Part shown: positions 25,292 through 36,881 of the stretch, piece after piece
How the letters are laid out: each line of letters starts with the position of its first letter
How positions within the stretch are numbered: position 1 is the first letter of the stretch
Origin: Sphingobacterium daejeonense
GTDB taxonomy: Bacteria; Bacteroidota; Bacteroidia; Sphingobacteriales; Sphingobacteriaceae
Direction: 5' to 3'
DNA length: 64,000 nucleotides
NCBI RefSeq assembly: GCF_901472535.1
Contig: NZ_LR590470.1
Coordinates: forward strand, 2,604,001 to 2,668,000
The notes under the pieces: generated by a model
Seen by the model: the letters and a program-made list of their open reading frames with translations, nothing else
Told to the model about the DNA's origin: nothing
The model's database searches: none
Translations under genes and position numbers: made by a program

Positions 25292-26998
25292 TTAATGAAT
25301 TCCATGCATCATTTTCTTCAATTTATTATTGAAAATCAATAACAATAATGCTACGAAAATTGGCAAAGCAGCAATAATCAAGAAAAATGTAGACATAGAA
25401 TATTTTTCTGCAATTTGGTCGATATAAGAACCAGTCATACCAGCAATAAAGTTTGCAATAGCTGAAGCTGTGAACCAAAGACCAAATAATAATCCTGCTA
25501 ATTTTTTAGGAGATAACTTACTTACATAAGAAAGACCAACTGGTGAGACACATAATTCGCCTGTTGTATGGAAGAAATAAGCTAATATCAACCAAATCAT
25601 ACTAACCGAAGCTGTTTGAGCTCCCGAAGGAATTGACATTGATCCATAAGCTAAGGCTAAAAATCCTACAGCAACTAAGATCAATCCAAAAGCAAACTTA
25701 ACTGGCCCTGAAGGATTCCATACCTTTTCCCACAATTTAGAAAATGAAGAAGCTAAAGTAATAATGAAAAATGAATTTAAGATTTGAAACCAGGAAACAG
25801 TTACTTCAGTATTTTCAACTGAAAATTCTCTATTAACTTTCCAAATACCTAATGCCCAAATTATAGCGAAAGAGATTGCTGTAAAAATAACTGTTAAAGG
25901 GTATTTGCTGAAAATTTGTTGGGATAGTTTAAATAATACCCAAGTAACAATTAATATTGGGAAGATGGTCAAGGCCGCATCAACCCATTTAAATATTTCA
26001 CCGGAATTACCTTCTAATACACGCTGTGTATAGTTTTTAGCAAAAATGGTCATGGACCCTCCTGCCTGTTCAAATGCAAAGAAGAAAAAGATACTTGCAA
26101 CCATTAAAGATCCAGCGACAATCAATCGATCCCTAACGATTTTATCAGAAAAGGCTTTCTTAAGATATATTAAAACATTATTTTTTTCTTCTTCAGTTGC
26201 ACTAGTTAGTTTAGAATCTATTTCTGCTTTAACCAAATCAGTATCAAATTCCTTATTATTTTCATTATCCTCTTCTTCTTCCTGTTTTACATGGTTAAAG
26301 GCAGCAATAATCTTGTCTTTTTCTGGATTAGGTTCTTCACCAATAACTCCGAAGATTTTCTGTCCAAAATAAAATTGGATCATACCAAAGAACATGAAAA
26401 CTCCAGCAAGTCCAAAACCGTAATGCCATCCAACCTTTTCACCAATGTATCCACATAAAAGCATTCCTAAGAAAGCACCTGAATTAATCCCCATATAGAA
26501 AATTGTATATCCAGCATCTTTTTTCTTACTATTATTTGGATATAATTGACCTACCATTGAAGAAATATTAGGCTTAAACATACCATTACCTAAAATCATC
26601 AAGACTAATCCCAAATAAAAAAAAGATTGTGATGTCCCTTCAAGAGCCATTGAGGCATGACCGAGAGTCATAATCAATGCTCCCCATAAAATTGCTTTTC
26701 GATATCCTGTTAATTTATCAGCAATCATACCACCTATTAATGGAGTTAGATAAACTAATCCAGTATACCAGGCGTATAATTCCATAGCATCAGCATTTGT
26801 CCATCCCCAACCGCCTTTTACTATTTCTGTAATTAAAAACACCGTAAGGAGAGCTCTCATACCGTAGTAACTAAAACGCTCCCACATTTCTGTGAAGAAT
26901 AGGACAAACAAACTCGCAGGATGTCCCATCACCATTTTATCGTCAACCCCTTGTTTGGCAAGGTGATGGACCAAATCCTGGTCTTTTTCTTGATTCAT
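25292..26998 (-). CDS. POT-family peptide transporter, paralogue 3
   Basis: An intact 568-residue proton-coupled oligopeptide transporter. Signature EMWERFSYYGMRALL lies near residues 38-52, FKPNISSMVGQLYP near 135, and about fourteen hydrophobic segments are present. A long charged loop (about 230-285, with EEEEDNENN) divides the two halves. It starts MNQEKDQDLVHHLAKQGVDD and shares the GHPASLFVLFF opening with paralogue 2. It is the first gene of the transporter array in transcription order and is followed by a strong terminator. Peptide specificity cannot be read from sequence. Confidence 0.93.
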   Translation of the reverse strand: MNQEKDQDLVHHLAKQGVDDKMVMGHPASLFVLFFTEMWERFSYYGMRALLTVFLITEIVKGGWGWTNADAMELYAWYTGLVYLTPLIGGMIADKLTGYRKAILWGALIMTLGHASMALEGTSQSFFYLGLVLMILGNGMFKPNISSMVGQLYPNNSKKKDAGYTIFYMGINSGAFLGMLLCGYIGEKVGWHYGFGLAGVFMFFGMIQFYFGQKIFGVIGEEPNPEKDKIIAAFNHVKQEEEEDNENNKEFDTDLVKAEIDSKLTSATEEEKNNVLIYLKKAFSDKIVRDRLIVAGSLMVASIFFFFAFEQAGGSMTIFAKNYTQRVLEGNSGEIFKWVDAALTIFPILIVTWVLFKLSQQIFSKYPLTVIFTAISFAIIWALGIWKVNREFSVENTEVTVSWFQILNSFFIITLASSFSKLWEKVWNPSGPVKFAFGLILVAVGFLALAYGSMSIPSGAQTASVSMIWLILAYFFHTTGELCVSPVGLSYVSKLSPKKLAGLLFGLWFTASAIANFIAGMTGSYIDQIAEKYSMSTFFLIIAALPIFVALLLLIFNNKLKKMMHGIH

Positions 26999-27417
26999 CG
27001 GTTATTATTATTTATGTTAATATAGAATTATTTACAGAACATTATTTTTTTCGGATAGCAAATTAACAAATTTTTATTTAGAATTAACACTTTGTTAATG
27101 CCCTCCCTCCCTTTTAACATTTAAAACTTATGATTGGATTAGGTCAGAAAAGTTTAATGAATTTTTAAATTTTTATGGGTTTTACGAACTATTAATTTTT
27201 AATGAAACCAGAGTTTTATTGTTGATTTGAAATCGGCAACTTCAGTTAATTAAATAAAAAACAATAAATACACGAATTTACAATCAATAACATATTCATC
27301 AAAGGATCTAAATAATTTAAAAAATGGGGTTATTAAGCAAGGAATAGTTTAGGTTTTCAGTTTTAATTAAACTTGTGTAAACATTTTTTTACGAATGAAA
27401 AAAGTTAAAAATAAAAA
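26999..27417. other. Intergenic region upstream of the POT array
   Basis: About 420 nt of very AT-rich DNA between the POT paralogue 3 start and the terminator at 27418. It should hold the paralogue 3 promoter on the minus strand. Several TTTG tetramers are present but no convincing TTTG/TAnnTTTG pair. No gene, repeat or structured RNA was recognised. Confidence 0.4.
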
Positions 27418-27442
27418 AGGCAAGGTTGAACAAACCTTGCCT
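27418..27442 (-). terminator. Terminator after the TIM-barrel isomerase gene
   Basis: Perfect 10-bp arms AGGCAAGGTT (27418-27427) and AACCTTGCCT (27433-27442), 5-nt loop, followed on the minus strand by TTTTTTAT. It ends the minus-strand gene run that finishes with the gene at 27464. Confidence 0.85.
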
Positions 27443-27463
27443 CAATTTTATAATCTTTTTTTA

Positions 27464-28342
27464 CTATTTGAATTTCTCCAATAATGCTTTTGTTAATTTG
27501 ATTCCTTCATCTTCTGAAATCTTATCACCTTCAAATTCAATCCCCACATATCCTTTATATCCAGCTTTCTTCACGATATCCATCATTTTTGCATAATCAA
27601 TACCTGTGTCATTACCATTAGCATCAAAGGCATGAGATTTAGCACTAACACCTTTTGCATACGGCATTAATTCAGCAACTCCTTGGTATCTATCGTACTC
27701 ATAGAAATTTCCAAAATCTGGTAAACTTCCACAATTTTTCTTCCCAACAGTTTTTAGAACATCAGCCAACCAATCTCCATGAGATGAAATACCACCATGA
27801 TTCTCTACAACAACAGAGATCTTTCCTTTTTTACCGTAATCTGCTAATGTTGAAAGACTTTTTACCACTTGATCCTTCACTTCCTCTTTGGTACCTTCCC
27901 CGGCCGCATTAACACGGATGGCGTGACAACCCAAGAAGTTTGCAGCATCGATCCATTTGTAATGGTTTTCGACCGCTTGCTTACGCTTATTCTCATCGCG
28001 ATCGCCTAAATTACCTTCCCCGTCAATCATAATCAGGACATTTTTCACTCCATTATCCTTTGCACGATTGTTCAAATCTTTTAAATAAGTCATATCTTTT
28101 GCCTTATCTTTAAAGAATTGATTTACATATTCTACACCATAGATACCAAAATTCTTCGCCGTATACTCTGGAAAATCAATGTTTTTCAGATCGCCCTTAA
28201 AAATTTTCTTATGTAAGGACCACTCAGCTAATGAAATCTCAAACCAGTCTTTCTTTCCTGCAAATACATCAAGCGAAGGTGCCAATGTCACTCCTGCAGT
28301 AACCAGACCAAGGTTTCTTAAAAATTCTCTTCTTGAACTCAT
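27464..28342 (-). CDS. Tat-exported sugar phosphate isomerase/epimerase-like TIM-barrel protein
   Basis: The protein belongs to the xylose isomerase-like AP_endonuc_2 TIM-barrel family, which isomerises or epimerises sugars or cyclitols. The 292-residue protein opens with a twin-arginine signal (SSRREFLRNLG, then hydrophobic VTAGVTLAPSLDVFA), so export to the periplasm is likely. Barrel motifs include GVEYVNQFF, ENHGGISSHGDW (metal-ligand Glu/His), LPDFGNF (Asp), SAKSHAFDANG (His) and YVGIEFEGD (Glu), a complete divalent-metal site. It follows the LldE-like gene after 22 nt, suggesting an operon. The substrate is not predictable. Confidence 0.85.
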   Translation of the reverse strand: MSSRREFLRNLGLVTAGVTLAPSLDVFAGKKDWFEISLAEWSLHKKIFKGDLKNIDFPEYTAKNFGIYGVEYVNQFFKDKAKDMTYLKDLNNRAKDNGVKNVLIMIDGEGNLGDRDENKRKQAVENHYKWIDAANFLGCHAIRVNAAGEGTKEEVKDQVVKSLSTLADYGKKGKISVVVENHGGISSHGDWLADVLKTVGKKNCGSLPDFGNFYEYDRYQGVAELMPYAKGVSAKSHAFDANGNDTGIDYAKMMDIVKKAGYKGYVGIEFEGDKISEDEGIKLTKALLEKFK

Positions 28343-28364
28343 GATTGTTGTTATATATAGTTTA

Positions 28365-29096
28365 TTAGATATTTGCCCATCCAGAAGTCAATACATCCAC
28401 TAAATGCATTGTCTTGATAGGTAGTTGATTTTTCTCAATATAAGCTTGCAATTGCAGTAAACATGACGAATCCGTAGAAATAATATAATCTGCTTTTACA
28501 TTCATTGCATTCTGCACTTTCTGCTCTGCCATGGCTGTAGATATACCTTCGAATTTCACTGAAAAAGTACCACCAAACCCACAGCATGTTTCTTGGTCTT
28601 TCATCTCAAGAATTTCTAAACCGCCGACATGACTTAATAATTTGCGAGGTTCCTCCTTAATCTTGCATTCACGCAGTGCAGAACATGAATCATGATACAC
28701 TGCCGTGCCTACTAATTCAGCACCAAAATATTCCTTCTGCAATACATTAACCAGAAAATCACTGATTTCAAATATATTACGTTGAAGGGATCTACATTTA
28801 TTATGTTCTATAGAATTTGTAAATAAGTCATCATAACCACCTCTCACCATTCCAACACAAGAGGCAGATGGACTTACAACAGGATGTTCATCATTAAAAT
28901 CATTTAAGAACTTTTGCCCTATTTTCTTCGCATCATCCCAAAATCCAGCATTATATGCTGGCTGTCCGCAACAAGTTTGCTCGGTATTATAAATAACTTG
29001 GCAACCCGCCTTCTCTAAAAGTTTTACGCTGTTAAATGCAGTCTCTGGATATAACTGATCGATAAAACAAGGTATAAATAGCTCTACTTTATGCAT
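28365..29096 (-). CDS. LutA/LldE-like cysteine-rich (CCG domain) oxidoreductase subunit
   Basis: The 243-residue protein has two cysteine-rich CCG domains: CCGQPAYNAGFWDDA (near residue 42) and ETCCGFGGTFSVKF (near 178), with DSCSALRE and SADSSCLLQL-type partners (here STDSSCLLQL). This is the LutA/LldE layout, a subunit of the iron-sulfur L-lactate oxidising complex, related to heterodisulfide reductase and GlpC subunits. The usual partners LutB and LutC are not adjacent; instead it overlaps the UMF1 transporter stop by one base. The role in lactate or glycolate oxidation is therefore only a family-level inference. Confidence 0.88.
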   Translation of the reverse strand: MHKVELFIPCFIDQLYPETAFNSVKLLEKAGCQVIYNTEQTCCGQPAYNAGFWDDAKKIGQKFLNDFNDEHPVVSPSASCVGMVRGGYDDLFTNSIEHNKCRSLQRNIFEISDFLVNVLQKEYFGAELVGTAVYHDSCSALRECKIKEEPRKLLSHVGGLEILEMKDQETCCGFGGTFSVKFEGISTAMAEQKVQNAMNVKADYIISTDSSCLLQLQAYIEKNQLPIKTMHLVDVLTSGWANI

Positions 29097-30411
29097 TAAT
29101 TGCTTTGAATAATCTGTAATTTATTAAATTTTAAAACACGAAACAACAACAAAAACCCTATAATAAAATAAACAGCCAAGAATAATGCCGAATAACGAAT
29201 ATTTTGAGTCATCTGCTCAATCAGTCCAAAACTAAACAAACCTATAACGATGGCAACTTTTTCAGTGACATCATAAAAACTAAAAAATGATGTGGTATCC
29301 TCAATATCCTCTGGTATTAACTTTGAATAAGTGGATCTGGATAAAGATTGAATACCTCCCATCAATAATCCGACAGAAAATGCCATTCCATAAAACTGGT
29401 ATTCATTGGTCATAAAATACGAAGCGCAACAAATTAATATCCAAAAGAATACAACGACCATTAGAACCTTAATATTACCAAATTTCTTTGCTGCAATAGA
29501 CATTATATAAGCACCGCCAATTGCAACAATCTGAATCAGTAAAATTGAGGCGATTAATTTACTGGCACCCAAATTCAAAACTTTCTCGCCAAAAGCCGCA
29601 GCAACAATAATTAACGTTTGGATCCCCATGGCATAAAAGAAATATGCAGGAAGAAACCTTTTTATAGCATCGATTTTATTGATTTGATTTAAGACAGTAG
29701 AAAATTCTTTTTTAACCTTAGTAAAAAATGGAAGTTTTTCAGATCCGACTGTAGGTCTATTTCTGGGAAGAAATCTAAATGGAATCTGGGCAAAAAGTAT
29801 CCACCACAACCCTACTAATAGAAATGAAAATCTGGCTGGAAATGATGCATCCGTAATACCAAACCATTCTGGTTTGAAAATAAAAACAAAACAAATCAAC
29901 TGTAAGGTTACACAGCCAACATATCCATAAGCAAATCCTTGGGCACTTACTCTATCTTGTTGATCAGGAGTGGCAATAATTGGTAAGTATGAATTATTAA
30001 AAGCAACACCGCCAATATAACCCATAGCAGCTAATCCAAAACAGAATATCCCCCACTCCAAAGTTTCAAGTTTGAAGAAAAACATACCCATACAGGCAAT
30101 AGCACCTAGATAGGTGAAGAATTTCATGAAAAATTTACGCTTGCCAGCAGCATCTGAGTAAGCCGATATAAATGGAAGACCCAAGGCCATTAATAAATAG
30201 GCAATGGATAATGCAAAATTAGATAAAGCCGTATTTATAATCTCATACCCAAAAAATGATACTGTATCATTTGTATCAGGATTTTTTGTAATTGTAGTAT
30301 AATAAACAGGGAAAATCGTCGAATTGATGACCAAATTATAAGCTGAATTAGCCAATCATACATGGACCAAGACCTAATCAGCCTTTTATCATTCTTCTTG
30401 AATATCTTCAT
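29096..30411 (-). CDS. UMF1-family major facilitator transporter, one frameshift
   Basis: A twelve-helix MFS permease of the UMF1 (Atg22-like) type, about 438 residues. The true start is ATG at 30411 (MKIFKKNDKRLIRSWSMYDW). A missing G near 30350 separates this from ANSAYNLVINSTIFPVYYT; joined, they give the family hallmark YDWANSAY. A YGYVGCV segment in helix 5 and GLLMGGIQSLSRSTYSKLIP in the C-terminal half are typical. The stop overlaps the downstream LldE-like start. Substrates of bacterial UMF1 proteins are largely unknown. Confidence 0.87.
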
Positions 30412-30453
30412 AAGGTTTGCTTATGCGAATATACCAATTGATTTATATATGAT

Positions 30454-31755
30454 TTAATAATTTTCGTAGATATGTGTTACTATTCTTACCATTTCTTTAC
30501 GTACAGGTGCTGAACTACCTAAATAATTGTTATTCAGGAATGAAAAAAGCATATCTTTTCCCTTTCTTGGTTAGAATATATCCACTTTGACAATGAACAC
30601 TATTAATTGTACCGGTTTTAGCCCAAACGAATGGTTTCCCTCCCGGAGTTGAATAGATATTTTTAAGTGTACCCTCCAAACCACCTGCAGGAAATAAATA
30701 TAACTTCGCAGTTTCATCACGAATATCATTATTTATCTGAAGTAATACTTCAACCATACTTCTAGGTGTTATTTTATTATAACTCGAAAGACCACTTCCA
30801 TCCCTTAGCTCAATAGAATCACTTAATTTACTATAATAAGTGTCTTTCATAAATTTCCGAAGGTCTTCCGTTTTAAATTTATTATACTTTAAAAAGGATG
30901 CCACCATGTTAAGTTGTTCTGCTAAAAAATTATCGCTAGGTAGCATCATTTCCCTCAAAACAGCTCTTTTCTCCACAGAGTTTATAATTTTAAAATCTGA
31001 GGGCAAAGGCTTTGAAACTAATCCCCACTTCTTTTTTTAGAGTATCTTGAAGTAGTAATACAAGAAGACTATTACTAGGCCTAAAAGGCTTTTCATTGAC
31101 ATAATTTTTTGGCAATGGAAGTTCATTTATTTCATACCTATTATTTTCCAAAGGTCTATGTATTTCTATACCTGGTCGTAGTATCGGACAATTGTTTTAC
31201 ATCTCTCTCAAAATATGATGGAAATAATTTTAATTTACCATTGACTTCTCTAAACTGAACGACATTTCCATAAATTGGAAAAGGAAATAACTCTGGCTGG
31301 TAATAAAATTCATAATCCTCTATAGACCATCCGTTTCTATAAGTTGGTTCTTGTGTAGAAGTACTTGAATAAAATAATTTTTTATCGCTGTTTTTCAGTA
31401 AATTATATACTTTACCACTATCAAGTCTTGGATGTAAAAAGCTAGGATCTCCAGTTCCCCAAAATATTAAGGAATCACCACGTTCCACATAAGCTAAGCC
31501 AGGAATTGAATCACCAATCAATTTCAATGAAGTAAATAATGTAAATACTTTGGTGTTAGATGCAGGTGTAAAATGCTTATCCTCGTTATATCCATATACA
31601 TATCGCTGTTGATCAATATCATATAGACTGAATCCATAATAGTGCTTTTTCAGAATATTGGATTGATTAAACTGCTCATTTAGGTTTAAGGTACTGTCTT
31701 GCGCCTTTAGATTAACGCATGCCAATAACCCTAATAGGATTAATATGCTTCTCAT
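30454..31755 (-). CDS. PBP4-family D-alanyl-D-alanine carboxypeptidase/endopeptidase, three frameshifts
   Basis: A periplasmic class C penicillin-binding protein (DacB/PBP4, peptidase S13) that trims or cuts peptidoglycan cross-links. It has a Sec signal peptide (MRSILILLGLLACVNLKAQ), the active-site ASNTK (SxxK), RDGSGLSSYN (motif SxN region) and AKTGTI (KTG). The frame breaks near 31165, 31025 and 30545. With corrections the product is about 432 residues, ending VRKEMVRIVTHIYENY. All three catalytic motifs survive. It is the first gene after the SusD terminator and is followed 43 nt later by the UMF1 gene. Confidence 0.87.
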
Positions 31756-31816
31756 AATGTAAACATAGTAAATTTTACATTTCTATTGATTCTGAAACAA
31801 ACATTTTATAAATAAA

Positions 31817-31851
31817 AAGAATGGGCTAACCTTTACGGTCAGCCCATTCTT
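31817..31851 (-). terminator. Terminator after the SusCD operon
   Basis: Perfect 11-bp arms AAGAATGGGCT (31817-31827) and AGCCCATTCTT (31841-31851); the loop contains a further CC/GG pair. On the minus strand it is followed by TTTTTATTTATAA. It lies 20 nt beyond the SusD stop. Confidence 0.8.
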
Positions 31852-31870
31852 CTTTATTTGATTTAACTTA

Positions 31871-33574
31871 TTAATTCGGTTTTAACACTCCATTACTTCT
31901 GTCGATTTCCACCTGAGGAATTGGCCAGTATTCGCTTTTAGCACCGAATACTAAACCTTTATACGAAGGAAGATATTTACCTTCAAAAGCAGAATAGCTT
32001 TCAAGAACTGATTTAGCAACTCCCCATCGAACTAAATCGAAGAATCGATGTCCTTCCATAGCTAGTTCTAATCTGCGCTCTGTTCTTACAGCTGTTCTTG
32101 CTGCATCCTGATTTGCGAAGGATGGATAAGGTTTAACATTATAGGCAGCGGCATTAGCCCCCTGACGCAGTTTTCTTTGGTGCCAAATTCGCTGCACGAT
32201 TCCTGACATCATTTACCAATTTCAAAGCATTCGCTAAAATTACCTACCTCAACTTCACATTCTGCAGCCATTAACCAAACATCCGCCAAGCGAATAATAT
32301 TCACATCCAATCCAGTTAAATAATTAGCACCTGGAGCAGCATTACTTGCAAATTGAGATTGTGGAATCATTGTTTTGATACCCACAAAAGGACCTGCATA
32401 TTTTGCATCACGGATCCAAGCATTCCCTGGCATAATGCCATAGTCTAAATATGAAACACCTCTACGACCAACCGTATAATCTAATCTTGGATCAAATTTT
32501 AAATCCACTTTTTAAAACATAGCTATCTGATGGATTTTCTAAATCTGATAAATAAGGATTTGCTCTATATGCAGTTGGGGACAAAGGTAAACCATTGGCA
32601 TCGACTTGATAAGCATTTACTAAATCAATGGTTGGTTGATAAAACCGCAACAACCTACTGGAGATGTACCGTATAAGCCAGAAAGCATATCACCAACGTT
32701 TGAATTATCTGCATCACCATTTGAATTGATTGCGTGTTTTGAAACCACTACCCTTCTGGTCCATTTTCTTTAGTAACATCAAAATTGTTCCAAAATGGCA
32801 TAGACACTAAATCTTTTCCGGCCATAACTTCTTTAAAGAGAGTTAATGCTTGAGCATATTTTTTCTGGTACAGATATAGTTTTCCTAAATATGCTTTTGC
32901 TGCATTTTTATCCATACGGCCAAACTCATCATTGATTTTAGTAGTCGGCAGGTTTTCTACTGCAAACTTCAAATCTTCTTCAATTAATGGAAGCACATCC
33001 TTATCATTTGGAATTTTAGCAGCTTCTTCTGCTGTAGCTATTTCTTCAGTAATAATAGGAACGTTTTCTAAAACTCTCCATAAATAAAAATAATAGTGTG
33101 CCCTCAACATTTTAGCTTCTCCCTGAATTTCCTTTGGCTCTTTCTGCAGATATTTCTTTTGGACCTGCTTGGTCATTTGCCAATAATTTCAAGGTATTAT
33201 TACAACGCAATACTCCTTCAAAATATACTTGCCATTGAGTGCTAAGATTATCATTTGTACTGATGGAGGTAAAATTCTCAATCATATTCATAGGAGTCTG
33301 GTCCGTAAGCTCTGATCCTTTATGTGCATTATCAGATGCCATTTCTCCAAAAACCCATTGACTAGGAGCTGAAGCATAGTTTCCCCAGGTTCCACTAACA
33401 TTACCATTCATTATACTATATGCCCCCATCAGAGCGCCTTCCACCCCATCTCTATTACTTACCTGAGGTTCAGACAATTCCCCTTGAGGCAATTTCTGTA
33501 AAGAATTCTTTTCCGCAGGAACTTACTAGTAGCATCCCCGCACCTAAAAGAATCATTAATTTATTTCGTTTCAT
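31871..33574 (-). CDS. SusD/RagB-family nutrient-binding outer membrane lipoprotein, several frameshifts
   Basis: SusD-like proteins sit on the cell surface, bind glycan or other nutrient, and form the lid of the SusC channel. It starts MKRNKLMILLGAGMLLVSSC with the lipobox VSSC and continues GKEFFTELPQGELSE after a corrected surplus base near 33497. RAHYYFYLWRVLENVPII and AKAYLGKLYLYQKKYAQAL are the TPR-like SusD repeats; NIIRLADVWLMAAECEVE and RRLELAMEGHRFFDLVRWG are C-terminal SusD hallmarks. At least five frame changes (near 33140, 32752, 32640, 32515, 32212) split the 1704-nt span, which would encode about 567 residues. It lies 25 nt after SusC. The ligand is unknown. Confidence 0.9.
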
Positions 33575-33599
33575 GATTTTTCAATTTAAATTTCTACTA

Positions 33600-36500
33600 T
33601 TAAAATCCTAAGTTAAGTCCGAAAGTATACTGGCGAGCTTGTGGATATACTCCAAAATCTACACCCAATGCAGGATAATCAGAAGGTGTCGCTGAAACTT
33701 CTGGATCTAATCCTTCATACTTTGTAATTGTAAAAAGATTAGTAACACCTAAATACAGTCTAAATCTGCTGAAAGTAGTATTCTCTCCAAACAATTTTTT
33801 GAGTAGGTAGATTATATCCAATTTGGAAGTTTTTAAGTTTCAAGAAACTTCCATCCTGCACATAATAGCTAGATGTTGCATATTCGAATGCACTCGGCTC
33901 ATCATTTGGATTTGCTAAAGAAGGGAATATTACTGCCCGTATTGGTTTCACTCCAAGCATCTAACAATCTTGTGCTTTTTTGACCTCTAAATACACCAAA
34001 GTCTGTAAAGTATCTAGTTGCTTCGTAAATATCATTCCCTTGAGAACCATAGAAATATAATAATAAGTCAAAGTTTTTGTATGCTGCATTGATATTAAAA
34101 GAGTATACAAAATCAGGATGTGGATTTCCTATAATCGTTCTATCTCCTGGATCAATCTCACCATTATTATTTAAATCAGCATATTTTTAAACCACCTGGT
34201 CTTGCTTTTTCATATGATGGAGAGTTAGCAACATCCTCTACACTTTGGTAGATGCCTGCTACTTGGTATCCATAAAAAGAACCGAATGGTTGACCTTTTT
34301 GCAGAATTGAAGTTTCCATAGATCTAAAAGCACCATAGTTAACTTGAGTAACTTCTGGAGATAAAGCAACTACATTATTTTTATACATTGAAAAATTCGC
34401 TGGCCAAATCTAAAGTAAATGGTTTTTCTTGTCTATATCCGTAATGATAGCCAAGGGAGAACTCAAAACCTTTATTGCTCATGTCGCCTATATTTCTATA
34501 AGGTACACCTGCACGTCCTGTTGCTGCAGCAGGTAATGGAACTCTAAATAACATGTCGGTGGTCTTTTTATTGAACCAATCTATTGAACCATCAAAATCA
34601 CCATTCAATACAGTAAAATCTAAACCTACATTCAGTGATTTAACCTGTTCCCATTTGATATCTGGATTTGCATAAAAGTTTTGCCATATACCATTGATCA
34701 CTCCATTATTGATTGGGTAAGAAGATTGAGTTAATGAAGCTAGGTATCTATTTAAGAATTGAAATCCTGGAATTCTTTGGTTACCCGTAACACCATAACC
34801 AGCACGAAGCTTTAAATCCGTTAACCATTCTGCATCCTTAGCGAATTCCTCTTGTGAAATACGCCAAGCACCACTAATACCAGGGAATACACCATAAAGA
34901 TTTTTCTCACCGAAGTTTGACGAACCATCACGACGAAGTATTAAGCTCAATAAATAACGGTCTTTGAAAGCATAATCCGCTTTTCCCATTAAAGAGAACA
35001 TACTGCCAATAGATCCCGAACCATTATTATTGAAGTTTGAACTTCCTGAATTTAGATAAAGGTAATCTAAACTGCTCATAATAAAATACCCGTTTCTGCT
35101 ACCATCTATCCCGCGGTTTCTATTTTTGATAGCTTCAGTACCTACCATAATATTTAAACTATGGTCTTCCCCTAAGTTTGGTTTATAATTCAAAGTATTA
35201 GTCCAAGTCCATTCCGTAGTATAACCATGATATTCACTCATACCATTGTTAAAACTTCCTTCTGAGAATTCCGGATTTGGATAATTATAACTAACGCCGT
35301 TATAATTTTCATAACGTAGACCAAAATTAGTCCTTAATGTTAAACCTGGAATAAAATCATATTCTGCGAAAGCGTTACCGAAAAAGAAATTAGATCTGTT
35401 CATATTATCTTTTGCTCGGTATGCCATAGCCACAGGGTTTTGACCGTTACCTAGATCTTTACCAAAAGATCCAGCAAAATTACCTCCTTCATCATAAACC
35501 GGAATTATATTCTGAATACGGTAAGCAAAACCTAATACCGATCCCTCACCTTGGTATCCACCAGCAGTATTTGGATTTACTCCCATACCATAGCCTTCAG
35601 TGTAAGCATAGGATAAATTCTCTCCAAACCTCAGTTTCTTTTCAAAAGCATTAAATTGCGTATTGGTTCTCACATTATAACGTCTGAATCCAGTATGAAT
35701 TAAACTTCCTTTTTGATCTAAGTATCCGCCTGAAAAAGCATATTGGGAAGTTTCATTACCGCCATTTGCTGCTAATTGATAAGATTGTATAGGTGCAGTT
35801 TGGGATAATTCATCAAACCAATTTGTTCCTTCCTTATTTGCTTTTGTGATTTGATAAAAAGTTGAACGGTCTTTAGCATTATAATTATACTTGCTCATAT
35901 CAACATCAGCCGGAGTTATATCCCAATTGGTTTTTGAGCCAGCAAGCAAATAATCTTGTAACTGAAGATTTGTGCCATTAAATTTATTATCAAAATCCAA
36001 AACTTGTTGTGGTGTTAACATTTTAGGGAATGCTCCTTTATTTGGAACACCAGCAACCTGCATAAGCATCTAATGTAATATTTGTCTTGCCTTCTTTTCC
36101 CGATTTAGTCGTTATAATTACGACACCATTATTTGCCCGAGCACCATAAATTGAAGCAGCGGAAGCATCTTTCAAGACTTGCATGGACTCAATATCATTT
36201 TTGATTTAACCAGCTCAATTTACCTTCGAATGGTATTCCATCGATAATATAGAGAGGTTCGTTATTGTTGATTGTTGAGTAACCACGAATACGGATTTGT
36301 GGAGTTGACCCTGGCGCACCATCATTTACGATCTGAACACCTGTAGCACGACCTTGTAATGCTTCAACAGCACTTCCTGCCGGTTGCGATTTTTAATTCA
36401 GTAACATTTACAACTGCAACCGCACCTGTTAAATCTTTCTTGCGTTGAGTACCATAAACCCGTAACAACCACGGTCTCCAAATCACTACTATCCTCTGAT

Positions 36501-36881
36501 AAGGATATAGTAAACAGGTTGACTGGTAGAAGTAACAGTAAAGCGAGTGGATACAAAACCAACATATGTAATTTCTAATACATCGTTTGGTTGTGCATCA
36601 ATTTCAAAATTTCCCGAAACATCTGATGAGGTACTTGAGGTTTTTCCAACGATTTTGATCGTTGCCCCAGCAATCGGCTCTTGGGTTGCCTGGTTAACAA
36701 TCTTACCTTTTACTGGACTTTGCATAGCATATAATGGATGCATAGCGATTTTATTCCAAATGGATGGCTCTGATGCTGTGACATTGCTCATGCTGAGTAA
36801 CCCCATAGAAATCAGAAGACCACTTTTTAGCAACCTTTTGGGAATAAAAGAATTGCTATGGAATTTCATTGATCTTCCCAT
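33600..36881 (-). CDS. SusC/RagA-family TonB-dependent outer membrane transporter, several frameshifts
   Basis: This is a TonB-dependent channel that imports the nutrient captured by the adjacent SusD. From ATG at 36881 there is a signal peptide, then a carboxypeptidase-D-like regulatory domain ([19 protein letters not shown]), and after corrected breaks a TonB box/plug region with [26 protein letters not shown] and [18 protein letters not shown]. The long intact barrel segment (34381-36069) and a C-terminal [19 protein letters not shown] ending NLGF follow. Frame changes lie near 36495, 36395, 36210, 36070, 34385, 34185, 33960 and 33800. The span corresponds to about 1090 residues, normal for SusC. 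No glycoside hydrolase or sigma/anti-sigma pair is adjacent, so the substrate is open. Confidence 0.9.
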
